Below, in pieces: positions 1-8,531 of a DNA stretch of 64,000 nt; position 1 is the stretch's first letter; each line of letters begins with the position of its first letter. The position numbers were made by a program, and so were the translations under genes. The DNA is from Pseudidiomarina insulisalsae (GTDB lineage Bacteria > Pseudomonadota > Gammaproteobacteria > Enterobacterales > Alteromonadaceae). The notes below the pieces were generated by a model. That model had not been told where the DNA came from and searched no databases. It saw nothing but the letters and a program-made list of their open reading frames with translations. The DNA lies in contig NZ_PIPY01000002.1 in assembly GCF_003987065.1 (NCBI RefSeq), positions 247,655 through 311,654 on the forward strand. The letters are read 5' to 3'.

Positions 1-1
1 C

Positions 2-856
2 GGCGCATTACCGTTAATATCGGAACGACAAGGTCAGCAACTCACCTTGTCATTTGGCGACACTCCGGCGGCGCAAACCATGACGTTGCAGGCCACCACC
101 AGCTCCTCAGGTGAACGTTACGTCAACGCCGAAAAGGGCGCTGAGTTTTGGCGTAAAGGCAATGAAGCTCAGTTCAGTACCGCCGGCTTCTCGCTTCCCT
201 TATGTTTACAAGAGGGCACCTTGCCGCAGCAATTCAGCGCGCGTGGCAATGAACCTTTCTGGCTGGTAGCGGTAGATGGTACCGAGGCTACCCTGCGTAC
301 CCCGGGGAATGAGAAACCTTACCCCGATATCCATCTTAGTAGCCTGGTTAGTATCGATAGCACCACCTTCACCCTGCGCCTTGATGATGCCACCGAGCTC
401 CAGCTGGTCGATACTATCTGCTATGACAGTATGAGCGGGCACAGTTACCCTTACACCGCGACCCTGAAGACCGTCAGCGGCGATCTGCCAGGCTGTGCCG
501 GTGACACGAATATGCTTATAAGTGGCGCCAGCTGGCAATTGCATACGACTGGTATCGAGTTTAGCGAAGCACCATCGCTGACATTCCACTCCGATCAACG
601 GGTCAGCGGTTTCGCCGGATGTAATTATCTGACGGGTAGTTATCAGTTGTCCGGCGAAGGGATACGATTTTCACCCCTGGCAGTCACCAAGCGCATGTGT
701 GGGCCGCAAGTCATGGCCTTTGAAAATGAGTTCTTGCGGCAGCTAAGCCAGGCGTCAGGTCTTAAAGTCTTTCCGGATAATACCTTGCAACTGCGTCTGC
801 GTAACGGTGACTTCGTCCACCTTTACCAGACTGATTTAAAACTGTGGCGTGAATAG
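2..856 (+). CDS. MliC / COG3650 / META (HslJ-like) envelope protein, 5' end missing
   Basis: The reading frame is open to the left edge of the window, so the N terminus, and with it any signal peptide or lipobox, lies outside. A TTG at 47 could start a shorter product, but in-frame coding continues above it. Three modules are visible. First is a tail resembling MliC lysozyme inhibitors (RYVNAEKGAEFWRKGNEA). Second is a COG3650-like segment with the ARGNEPFW motif. Third is a META domain (FAGCNYLTGSY, then a conserved RMCG motif). META and MliC domains are known from envelope stress and lysozyme-inhibitor lipoproteins, so I infer a periplasmic or outer-membrane-anchored protein that protects the cell wall. 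The GST gene follows 10 bases after the stop. The domain calls rest on motif memory only. Confidence 0.75.
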   Translation, partial: GALPLISERQGQQLTLSFGDTPAAQTMTLQATTSSSGERYVNAEKGAEFWRKGNEAQFSTAGFSLPLCLQEGTLPQQFSARGNEPFWLVAVDGTEATLRTPGNEKPYPDIHLSSLVSIDSTTFTLRLDDATELQLVDTICYDSMSGHSYPYTATLKTVSGDLPGCAGDTNMLISGASWQLHTTGIEFSEAPSLTFHSDQRVSGFAGCNYLTGSYQLSGEGIRFSPLAVTKRMCGPQVMAFENEFLRQLSQASGLKVFPDNTLQLRLRNGDFVHLYQTDLKLWRE

Positions 857-866
857 GAAAAAAACA

Positions 867-1484
867 ATGAAGCTTTATGAGACAAAAACCGCACCTAACC
901 CACGACGGGTAAGAATGTTCCTTGCGGAAAAAAGCCTGCTGGATAAGGTTGAGTGCATTGAAGTTGATCTACAAAAGGGCGAAAACCTTACCCCGGAGTT
1001 TGTCGCTAAGAACCCGATGAAGAAAGTTCCCGTGCTGGAACTTGATGATGGCACGACCATTGCCGAAACTATGGCGATCTGTCGCTATTTTGAAGTGAAC
1101 TACCCCGATACGCCGCGACTATTAGGAGAGTCAGCGCTTGAGCAGGCTTTAATAGAGCAGTGGCTGCGCTGGCTTGATTACTACTACTTTGTGCCCTGCG
1201 GGATGGGTTTTCAGCACACCAGTGGATTCTTTAAAGATCGGATGACACCAGTGCCTGAATGGGGTGCATCCTGTATTGAAGACACGAAAAAGTTTATGCA
1301 GTTCTTAGATCAGCATCTGGCCGGCAAAGAGTATATTTGCTGTGACAAGCTGACCGCGGCTGATCTCACTGCATTTGCGGTGACCGCCTTCGCCCGCGTG
1401 ATCAAGTTACGGGTTGATGACAGTTTGCCGAACTTGCTGGCTTGGTATGAACGCATACAGGCGCGCCCGTCGGCGCAGGTCTGA
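867..1484 (+). CDS. Glutathione S-transferase family protein
   Basis: A 205-residue protein with a thioredoxin-like N-terminal half (MKLYETKTAPNPRRVRMFL, then KKVPVLELDDGTTIAET with the cis-proline and the glutathione gamma-glutamyl-binding E-T/S pair) and an all-helical C-terminal half, the layout of cytosolic glutathione S-transferases. An upstream in-frame GTG at 849 exists, but the ATG at 867 lies just downstream of AGGAAA (855-860) and gives the standard GST N terminus, so I chose 867. It follows the META-domain gene on the same strand and may be cotranscribed with it. Substrate unknown. It converges on the DUF4434 gene 6 bases away with no visible terminator. Confidence 0.85.
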   Translation: MKLYETKTAPNPRRVRMFLAEKSLLDKVECIEVDLQKGENLTPEFVAKNPMKKVPVLELDDGTTIAETMAICRYFEVNYPDTPRLLGESALEQALIEQWLRWLDYYYFVPCGMGFQHTSGFFKDRMTPVPEWGASCIEDTKKFMQFLDQHLAGKEYICCDKLTAADLTAFAVTAFARVIKLRVDDSLPNLLAWYERIQARPSAQV

Positions 1485-1490
1485 TTCCGA

Positions 1491-2471
1491 TCAGTCACCC
1501 GTGTGCGCGTCGTCTCGCGTTACGTCAGTGAGGTACAGTAGCCCTGCGGTGTGCGACAGATAGCGTAATGAAAATAAAATGCGGCGATGACAATCGCCGT
1601 TTTGTTCTAAGGTTTTGCGCAGCTCATCATCACGTTTCGGCCGTGCCTCAAAAGGTTGTTCCGACGTCTGGATAAAGGCTTCGTTAATGAATACTACATC
1701 ACAGTTTAGTTTCTCGTAGTAAGCCTGCCGCTGATTCAACGGCAGCGCCTGAGTTCCCGAGCCATCCTGTAGCCAAACCTCATAGCCTAGTTGCTGAATC
1801 TCATTCACCCATTCACCAAAAAGCTGCGGCGAAATCGTCGCGCTCATAAAGACGCTAATTGCCAGGGGCGTCGTTCCCAGGCGCTCTCGCAGCTGGCGCA
1901 AAAACTGATGCAACTGCGCCTGTTTTTCTGCTGTCGCGAAATAGGCGTCGCTGAGTTCAAGCGGAATGTACCAGCCAAGAAACTGCTGTTGGTGTTCAAA
2001 CTGCCACGCCTGCCAACGCGCCACTGTGCCGTTGACGGAGCGCAGATAATTATTGAAAAAGGCTTGCTGAGCGGCTTCACCTTCAGCCATTTGGGCAAAA
2101 TAGTCTGGTTCAGAGTGCAGGCCGATCCACAGTGGCATATGCTGTTGCCAGGCGGTCAGCGCCTGGCGCAACCAGTTGCGCGGTTGCGCAAAATATTCAT
2201 TGCCATACTGCACCCACTGCACCACACCAAAGTCAATGTCCTCGGTAGCGAGCTGTTGAAACAAGTAACGCCAACCATAAACACCTAGTTCCGCGTCCCG
2301 GTTTAACGGCTGATACATTACACCAAGGTCGAGCGACGATTTAGCCTGCGTCGCCATTGGCGCGGCCGTTAGCATCACGGCACAGCATATGCTTAAAAAT
2401 ACAGCTCGAAACGCACGAGAACTGCATTGTCGCCATCCTCGGCAAAATCGCTGGAGACGACGTGTTGCCAT
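1491..2471 (-). CDS. DUF4434-type exported protein of the nfr-like cluster
   Basis: A 326-residue protein. Its N terminus has an arginine-rich n-region (residues 1-23), a hydrophobic core (FLSICCAVMLTAA) and an ATQA-type cleavage site near residue 43, so it is probably exported. The rest resembles DUF4434 TIM-barrel, glycosidase-like proteins, with an acidic residue in GWYIPLELSD typical of such folds. The signal peptide is encoded inside the last 79 bases of the upstream nfrA in another frame. Starting at the later ATG (2375) would remove the n-region, so the overlapping start at 2471 is favoured. In E. coli, as I recall, an exported protein gene (ybcH) also follows nfrA. A role as periplasmic glycan-processing enzyme is inferred, not shown. 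Confidence 0.65.
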   Translation of the reverse strand: MATRRLQRFCRGWRQCSSRAFRAVFLSICCAVMLTAAPMATQAKSSLDLGVMYQPLNRDAELGVYGWRYLFQQLATEDIDFGVVQWVQYGNEYFAQPRNWLRQALTAWQQHMPLWIGLHSEPDYFAQMAEGEAAQQAFFNNYLRSVNGTVARWQAWQFEHQQQFLGWYIPLELSDAYFATAEKQAQLHQFLRQLRERLGTTPLAISVFMSATISPQLFGEWVNEIQQLGYEVWLQDGSGTQALPLNQRQAYYEKLNCDVVFINEAFIQTSEQPFEARPKRDDELRKTLEQNGDCHRRILFSLRYLSHTAGLLYLTDVTRDDAHTGD

Positions 2472-5413
2472 TCGATACCTAACTCCATTCGCAAGTTATA
2501 ACTGTTGTAGTCCGACTGCAGCCACTCTGACATCCAGCCTACCCCGAGACCGGTGCGAGCATCGTCAGCGTCACCCAGAGCAGCCAAGTCATGCGAGGTG
2601 TCGCCTTGTAAGAAGCCGTAGACTCGTAAAGTCTGTAAATGGTTGCGGGTTATCGCAACTACCGGTCCCATCTCCAGACGACTATAGAACGCCGATTGCT
2701 GATCGTCGGGAAAATAAATTCCGTCCACAAAAAAGGTACTGTACCAAATGCGTTCATGTTGCGGCTCCCACCATTTACCCTCGCTCCATGGACTTAGCAA
2801 ATCAATGGAGGCCCGCAGATATGGCTTGAGTTCCTCATCGCCATCAAGTTGCTGTCGTAGTCCCAGCGCCAGCACCGAGTTAAAGGTCTTTGACGGCTTC
2901 CAGGTCAGCCCGACATCGAGCTCCTGCGTTTCGAAAAAGTCATCTTCGCCGCCTTGTAACAGGCTGATCTGCGCGCCCAGGCCACCGATAGATGCTTGCG
3001 CTTCGGTAAATTCATAAGCGGCCTGCAGCTGCATAAAGTAGTCGCCCTGGGCGTCTACCCCCTGGCCTACGTTAGCGCGACTGCTGTCACCGGCCCAACC
3101 TGCGATAGTGAAGGACCACTGGCTCTCAACCTCGCGATGCAAGCGTTGTGCTTTGAGCAACTGAATCTCATCCGCTTGCGGATCGGCCAGCATCTTGTCG
3201 ATGGCCGCAGCGGCATAATGCTGCGTTTTTTCATTATTGTCGCGGTAATTAAACGCATAAGCTGCTTGATGCAGGTGTTTAACCTGCGCCCCAGCTTCAT
3301 TACCCTGCAGGGCAGTATCAAAATCGTCGGCTGACTCTACCGGGTCACGCTCATAAATGGTATAGGCCAGTTCAGCCTGAAAATGGCGATTGTCGGGAAA
3401 GCTTGCCACAGCATCCCGATACAGTGCTTCCAGGGCGTCGCGGTCATTGCGTTTGCGATATAAATCAGCACGTTTCTCAACCAGTAAAGGCGAGTCAAAC
3501 CGATCATCGGCGCGCTCAAGTATCAGTAAGGTCCGGTCATCATCTTTTTGTGCCTGTGCAATATCGACCCCCAACAACCACCAGTCCAGGTCATCCTCTT
3601 GACGCGCTGTCTGCCAGGCACTTTGTGCTGCAGGAAGATCGCCCTGCATAAACGTCATGCGGGCGATGGCGAGTTCATCCGAAGACACCCGTTCAGCGGG
3701 GGGTATGTTGCGTAAATAACTGACCGCAGCCTGGTGATCGCCCACGCGTTCAGCCAACGCCGCAAGTGAGCGCAAATCGCCTGCACTGGGCTCAGCACCA
3801 AGCGCCAGTTGCAGTGCCTCATAAGCCGCGACCGGGTCACGATCGATTAAGCATTCGGCACGGGTACGGATGCCCCGTTCCTGACTGACCTGTGTCAGCG
3901 CCGCGAGGGCTGCGTCACAGTCACCGTACAGTCGCCATAGCTCGGCGACATCCACCGGGTCAGCATTACTGCGGGCGAGTAACTTAATGCGGTCGGCATC
4001 AATCTCGTCAGGCCGCCCGTAGAGAATATTCACGTAGCGCGATAGCAATGCTCGGCCCGGGGCGCTTGCCAGGTTAAGTTCGCTGAAAGCTTCCTGCAGT
4101 AACGTAAGGGTCTGTTCGGCTTCTCCACGCTGCCATAGCAGATAGGTCGCTTTCTCGAGTGCGGCAGGGTCGCGATAATCACGCCAGATTCGCAGCCAGG
4201 TCTGCTCGGCGTTGCGAGCATCGCCGATGCGATCATACGCCATCGCTAAATAAGTGAGCTCCGCTTCATTGGTCGCATTATTAGCCAACAGCTCAATTTG
4301 CTGCTGCCAGGCTTGCTCATTATGGTAATAATTCATCAGCAAGCGACGGCGCTGAGCCTGCAATGCACCCGCGGTAAACTGGGTGCGCTGAATCGCGTCG
4401 TAAAGCTGAAGCTGCTCAGCAAAAGAAAGCCAGACCACAGGGTTTTCCTGCACCGAACAGTTTACAAACCGCTCGCGCGCGGCGGCTTCGTTGTCCATTT
4501 TCAGCAGTATCTCAACCTGCTCCAGGCAGCTCGTCTGAGCGGCATCCGCTAAAGCCATGGCCGCCTCTAACTGGCCATCTTCTTCAAGCAGGAAATAATA
4601 CTGCCGGGCGTCCGCTGAACTCAGGTAGTTACGTTGGTGCAGCCAGGCAAAATAATCTCTGGCGCTTTCGTGGTCACCCCGGCCTAGCGCTTTGTAAGCG
4701 AGCTCTCTGATAACCCCGCCGGCAGCTTGCGGATAACGTTGTGCCAGCGCATAGGCGCCGGCGTCATCGTTCGCTTCAACCAGAATATAACCGAATTCGG
4801 CGATTTGCTCCGGTGCCAGTTCGGCGTATTTTGCGTAGCGGGCAAATTGCTGAGCAGCAGCATCAAAGGCGCCGACATCAGCCGCAGTCCTGGCCGCAAT
4901 CAAATGTAGCTCCGGCGTCCACAGCTGCTCTGGCAACGCATTTAACCAAGCCCAGGCGACTGATTTCCCCTGTTCTTGTTGCAATTGATACAGCCCTTGC
5001 TGAATCAACTCAAGCTGCTGGCGGGCATTCAGCCCCGCCAGAAACTCGGGCATGTCAGAAGCCTGCGGTACCTTGGCGGCCATTGCTGTACGCAGCATCC
5101 GCTGCTGCATTTCAGCGCGCCGGTCAGTGGGAATTGCGTTCAGGTACGCTTTGGCGCGGGCAAGATCCTGATTTAACATGGCCAGCTCAAACGCGTACTG
5201 GTAAAAAGCGACGTGGTCAGGCGCAATGGCGATGGCACGTTCCAGCTCCTCCAGTGCAGCCTGATAGCGCTCCTCCTGCTGCAGACGATAGGCTTTGTCA
5301 ACATAAGGATAGGTGCGGAATTCCTGATAGTCAGACAGACCGACGAAAATGGAGTCATCCATGGCCTGTGGTGCGATTGCAGTCAGCGCTGCTATGAAAC
5401 TTAAAACACGCAT
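2393..5413 (-). CDS. nfrA: NfrA-like outer-membrane glycan secretion protein (TPR plus C-terminal barrel)
   Basis: A 1006-residue protein with a signal peptide (MRVLSFIAALTAIAPQA). A long tract of TPR-like helical repeats runs from about residue 30 to 740. The C-terminal region of about 200 residues is rich in alternating aromatic and polar residues and ends in aromatic VRFELYF, as outer-membrane beta-barrels do (NfrA_C-like). Length and layout match E. coli NfrA, the outer-membrane receptor of phage N4 and presumed exporter of a surface glycan. The start overlaps the end of nfrB by 13 bases and the stop lies inside the DUF4434 gene, so the three are translationally coupled. TPR-plus-barrel exporters such as PgaA and BcsC are the alternative, but pairing with NfrB decides the call. 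Confidence 0.8.
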   Translation of the reverse strand: MRVLSFIAALTAIAPQAMDDSIFVGLSDYQEFRTYPYVDKAYRLQQEERYQAALEELERAIAIAPDHVAFYQYAFELAMLNQDLARAKAYLNAIPTDRRAEMQQRMLRTAMAAKVPQASDMPEFLAGLNARQQLELIQQGLYQLQQEQGKSVAWAWLNALPEQLWTPELHLIAARTAADVGAFDAAAQQFARYAKYAELAPEQIAEFGYILVEANDDAGAYALAQRYPQAAGGVIRELAYKALGRGDHESARDYFAWLHQRNYLSSADARQYYFLLEEDGQLEAAMALADAAQTSCLEQVEILLKMDNEAAARERFVNCSVQENPVVWLSFAEQLQLYDAIQRTQFTAGALQAQRRRLLMNYYHNEQAWQQQIELLANNATNEAELTYLAMAYDRIGDARNAEQTWLRIWRDYRDPAALEKATYLLWQRGEAEQTLTLLQEAFSELNLASAPGRALLSRYVNILYGRPDEIDADRIKLLARSNADPVDVAELWRLYGDCDAALAALTQVSQERGIRTRAECLIDRDPVAAYEALQLALGAEPSAGDLRSLAALAERVGDHQAAVSYLRNIPPAERVSSDELAIARMTFMQGDLPAAQSAWQTARQEDDLDWWLLGVDIAQAQKDDDRTLLILERADDRFDSPLLVEKRADLYRKRNDRDALEALYRDAVASFPDNRHFQAELAYTIYERDPVESADDFDTALQGNEAGAQVKHLHQAAYAFNYRDNNEKTQHYAAAAIDKMLADPQADEIQLLKAQRLHREVESQWSFTIAGWAGDSSRANVGQGVDAQGDYFMQLQAAYEFTEAQASIGGLGAQISLLQGGEDDFFETQELDVGLTWKPSKTFNSVLALGLRQQLDGDEELKPYLRASIDLLSPWSEGKWWEPQHERIWYSTFFVDGIYFPDDQQSAFYSRLEMGPVVAITRNHLQTLRVYGFLQGDTSHDLAALGDADDARTGLGVGWMSEWLQSDYNSYNLRMELGIEWQHVVSSDFAEDGDNAVLVRFELYF

Positions 5414-7614
5414 GTGATACCCGGCTGCCCAGCAACCGCCTCTGATAATAGTTCTTTCATTTCAATCTGATGTCGCTGTTGATAGGCAGCGGCTTGCTCG
5501 CGTTGCTCATCAGTAATGATGCTCTGACTGACAAGGTAATCTCCCAGACGTTTTTCTTCGCGCCGATCGTAAGACAGCATTACCTGTGCCATCACCGCCG
5601 GGTCGATGACCCTTGACTGCACCAGGGCGGCGCCAAAAGGTAATTGACGAATGAAATAAGCATCACGCAAGAGTTGTACCTGCTGCTCTGTGAGCTGACT
5701 GTTTTCGCGCGCTTGTGTGAGAAATTCGCGTGGGTCGGCTTCTTCGTCGTTCATGTACCAGTAGCGTAAGCCTAATGTCACCGCACCCTGGGTCGTGACA
5801 CAGCCGCGCACTGGCCGTTTAAGTTTACGACTGAGTGCGGCTTCAGCGACAGGGCTAAGGGCGTACTCGCGACCGACAATAAGCGTGCGTCCCTCTTCGG
5901 CCAAAGGCAGTATGGAATATTTAAAGGCTAACTCAGCAGGCAGCTGATCAATCAGTTGCTTGTCCAACTCGAAAGGATCACAGGCCTGAAACGAGCTGTA
6001 TTCCTGTACCGCGATGGCTTCACTTAACTGATCCAACGTGACGAAGCCCGCAGTCACTAAATAAACACCCAGACGAATGCCCAGTGGGCGTTCCAGCAGT
6101 GCCTGCTCAAGTTGCGCCTCGGTCAAATGACCATTAGCAATCAAAATTGATCCCAGCGGTTGCTTGCGAGGGGGGGCGACGACCGGGAAGATATGGGAGG
6201 TTTTATCCCAGGCAACCTTACGCGGATCACCATGTTGTAATACTTGCTTAATGGCGCGTAGGCTGGCAGCAAAATTAATAACAGTGCCCCAAAAAATTCG
6301 CACGATGGACATAAAACCCTGAAACCAACCGTAATATTGCTTGGCAAAATAAAAGCGTTGAAATAAGCGGTTAGCCAGGAAGAACAAGTTGGCCATCAAT
6401 AAAGCGATAAAAACCGGCTGATCTTCAAAAATCGACAGTACCCTATAGCTGTTGGGTATAAACTGTTCGATGATCCAGATAGCCAACAGCTGAATGAAAA
6501 CGGCCATGGCTAAGAAGCTGACGATATTAGCCAGGGCGCCGCGCCGATCGCGCCAGAGGAAGTAATTGATGCGCCAGTCTTTGGTCCATTTCAGTTTCCG
6601 TGAGCCCTGAAAGATGATACCGATAATCCAGCGTGTTTTTTGTCGGACCGAAGTCTTAAAAGTGGTAGGAAAATATTCGCGGACACAGACCACGTTGCCA
6701 TCACGTTCATCAACGCCGGCATGCTTCTCACGCAGTTGTGCCTGCTCGAGCTTGACCGGATAACGGACAAAAATTTCTTCCATACCCCAAGCCTTGAGGC
6801 GAAAGCCAATATCATAATCTTCAGTCAGTGAACGCACGTCAAAGGGTAAGCCGTCACCCTCTTTGAGCAGCCGTAGCATCGCGCGGCGGCTAAAACAGGT
6901 GCCTACTCCAGCGCTAGGGACCTGTCCGGCGATCGATTCGCGCACCACAATGTCTTTACCATGTAGCTCGGCAAACTCATCAAGATAATGTGCGGCGGTA
7001 AAGTCGTACCAGTTTTGTGGAAATGGGTAAACCGGTAGCTGGACCATGTCCTTGCGACCGACCAGGTAATTAAAAAGTCGAAGCTCCATACTGGAAATGA
7101 CGTCCTCAGCGTCATGCAGAATGAAGCCGTCAAACTCAATTTTGGTCTTTTTCTCAAATTCAATAATAGAGGCAATGATATTATTTAAGCAGTCCGCTTT
7201 ACTGGTGGGACCGGGTTCAGCACAGATGACTTTGTGAACATTAGGGTAATGCTCTACCACATGATCCACTTCGGCCTGAGTTTCAGGATCATTTGGGTAA
7301 GTTCCTACAAAGATCTGATAGTTTTCGTAGTCTAATGAGGCAGCAGTGGTGGCCGCCATTTTGTCCACTACGCCCACTTCTCGCCAGGCGGGGATCATAA
7401 TTGCCAGGGGTTTTTCTGGTTCTGCCAGCAGTTTATCGGGGTCCGAATAGTCATATTTCCGATAAACGGTAAGTTTCCGATAAAGGTGCCGGACCCAGTA
7501 GTAACAGTCGATAAAAAAGTCATCTAAACCGAAAATAAACAGAATGACCACTACGACAATGGCTAACCACTTGAGACCATAAAGGTAGAGGACAAAGACG
7601 TCAAACCAGGTCAT
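5401..7614 (-). CDS. nfrB: NfrB-like inner-membrane glycosyltransferase with C-terminal MshEN c-di-GMP-binding repeats
   Basis: 737 residues. After a transmembrane segment (about 13-30) comes a GT2 glycosyltransferase domain with AIMIPAWRE, the HDAED metal-binding motif (167-171), TEDYD (264-268) and the RQKTRW motif (324-329). Three more membrane segments lie near 359-384, 401-420 and 437-452. The last 250 residues hold MshEN-like motifs: LGSIL at about 487, RLGVYL at 514-519 with the spaced Gly and Leu pattern, and RLGDYL at 689-694. MshEN repeats are known c-di-GMP binders, and in E. coli NfrB activity depends on c-di-GMP. Inferred role: synthesis and export of a polysaccharide through NfrA. 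A GGAGG Shine-Dalgarno precedes the ATG. The gene sits 116 bases downstream of an EAL phosphodiesterase. Confidence 0.85.
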   Translation of the reverse strand: MTWFDVFVLYLYGLKWLAIVVVVILFIFGLDDFFIDCYYWVRHLYRKLTVYRKYDYSDPDKLLAEPEKPLAIMIPAWREVGVVDKMAATTAASLDYENYQIFVGTYPNDPETQAEVDHVVEHYPNVHKVICAEPGPTSKADCLNNIIASIIEFEKKTKIEFDGFILHDAEDVISSMELRLFNYLVGRKDMVQLPVYPFPQNWYDFTAAHYLDEFAELHGKDIVVRESIAGQVPSAGVGTCFSRRAMLRLLKEGDGLPFDVRSLTEDYDIGFRLKAWGMEEIFVRYPVKLEQAQLREKHAGVDERDGNVVCVREYFPTTFKTSVRQKTRWIIGIIFQGSRKLKWTKDWRINYFLWRDRRGALANIVSFLAMAVFIQLLAIWIIEQFIPNSYRVLSIFEDQPVFIALLMANLFFLANRLFQRFYFAKQYYGWFQGFMSIVRIFWGTVINFAASLRAIKQVLQHGDPRKVAWDKTSHIFPVVAPPRKQPLGSILIANGHLTEAQLEQALLERPLGIRLGVYLVTAGFVTLDQLSEAIAVQEYSSFQACDPFELDKQLIDQLPAELAFKYSILPLAEEGRTLIVGREYALSPVAEAALSRKLKRPVRGCVTTQGAVTLGLRYWYMNDEEADPREFLTQARENSQLTEQQVQLLRDAYFIRQLPFGAALVQSRVIDPAVMAQVMLSYDRREEKRLGDYLVSQSIITDEQREQAAAYQQRHQIEMKELLSEAVAGQPGITCVF

Positions 7615-7730
7615 AAGTGCCTCCGCACTGGAATTGCTGCCCGCTTTAAACGGTTAACTTATCAGCTAACTCTAGTACAACATTACATTTCTTCCATCGC
7701 CCGGTAAAAAAAAATAAACGAGTATCACCT

Positions 7731-8510
7731 TTAACTTACTTTTAAATCTTGTGCCAGCTCGACAATATCCGGCAACGATCGAAATGCGGGTTTGGCGAAA
7801 TAGTACCCTTGCATAAAGCGAACTTTTAATTCGAGCAAGGTTTCAACCTCAGCCAGGGTCTCAACACCTTCGGCCAGCAGTTGTGTTCCTTGCAGTTCAC
7901 ATTGTGACCAGATTTCTTTGACTTGTTCCTGTTTCTCAGGATGTTTATCAATATCACTCACTAGTGTACGGTCAAGTTTCAGAATATGTGGCCGCAGCTC
8001 AACCAGCCAACGGTGACTGGCGTAACCAGCGCCATAATCATCAATCGCCGTTCTGAACCCTCTGGCAGCATAGCTGGAAAAGATCCGTTGCAAATGCGAC
8101 TTACTGATAATTTCTTCACCTTCTGTTACCTCAAATACCAGCTTGGTTAAATCAAACTCATAATGATCGGCAGCCTCAATGGTGGCGCGAATGCAAGTAT
8201 CGGGATTGTAGACAGCATTGGGCAGGAAGTTTATATGTAAAAAGTTATTGCAGCCTAAACTTGCGGCGGTTTCAATAGCTTTCACCCGGCAGGCTTGGTC
8301 GAAATAATAGCGATTGTCATGTGTCACACGCTCAAACACCCAGCCCGCCCCTTCGCCATTCGGCCCCCGAACCAGGGCTTCATAAGCACATATCTTTTGT
8401 ATCTGCATATCGACAATCGGCTGGAATGCCATTTCAATCTGAAAACCCAGGTCTTTACCTTCCAGGCAATCTTTACACGTCTGTTGTCTAATATGCTCAG
8501 GTATAGTCAT
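7731..8510 (-). CDS. Stand-alone EAL-domain c-di-GMP phosphodiesterase
   Basis: 259 residues, almost entirely one EAL domain with no sensor domain. Residues needed for catalysis are present: EALVRG (44-49), NFLPN, EVTEGE, DDYGAG (157-160), KLD (178), AEGVET (214) and QGYYFAKP (234). I therefore expect an active enzyme hydrolysing c-di-GMP to pGpG. AAGGGAT precedes the ATG. It lies 21 bases downstream of the YeiH-like gene and upstream of nfrB on the same strand. This suggests it sets the local c-di-GMP level seen by the MshEN repeats of NfrB. An N-terminal Cys pair (QTCKDCLEG) is reminiscent of other short EAL proteins and could have a redox or metal role. Confidence 0.9.
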   Translation of the reverse strand: MTIPEHIRQQTCKDCLEGKDLGFQIEMAFQPIVDMQIQKICAYEALVRGPNGEGAGWVFERVTHDNRYYFDQACRVKAIETAASLGCNNFLHINFLPNAVYNPDTCIRATIEAADHYEFDLTKLVFEVTEGEEIISKSHLQRIFSSYAARGFRTAIDDYGAGYASHRWLVELRPHILKLDRTLVSDIDKHPEKQEQVKEIWSQCELQGTQLLAEGVETLAEVETLLELKVRFMQGYYFAKPAFRSLPDIVELAQDLKVS

Positions 8511-8531
8511 TTGATCCCTTTTTTAGTTGGG

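Noticed and set aside
206..598. Minus-strand frame inside the META-domain gene
   Set aside because: It is a mirror frame of a strong coding gene with high-scoring domain motifs on the plus strand.
2393..8510. Nfr genes as part of a prophage
   Set aside because: The names come from phage N4 adsorption; no phage structural or integrase gene is present, so these are host surface genes.
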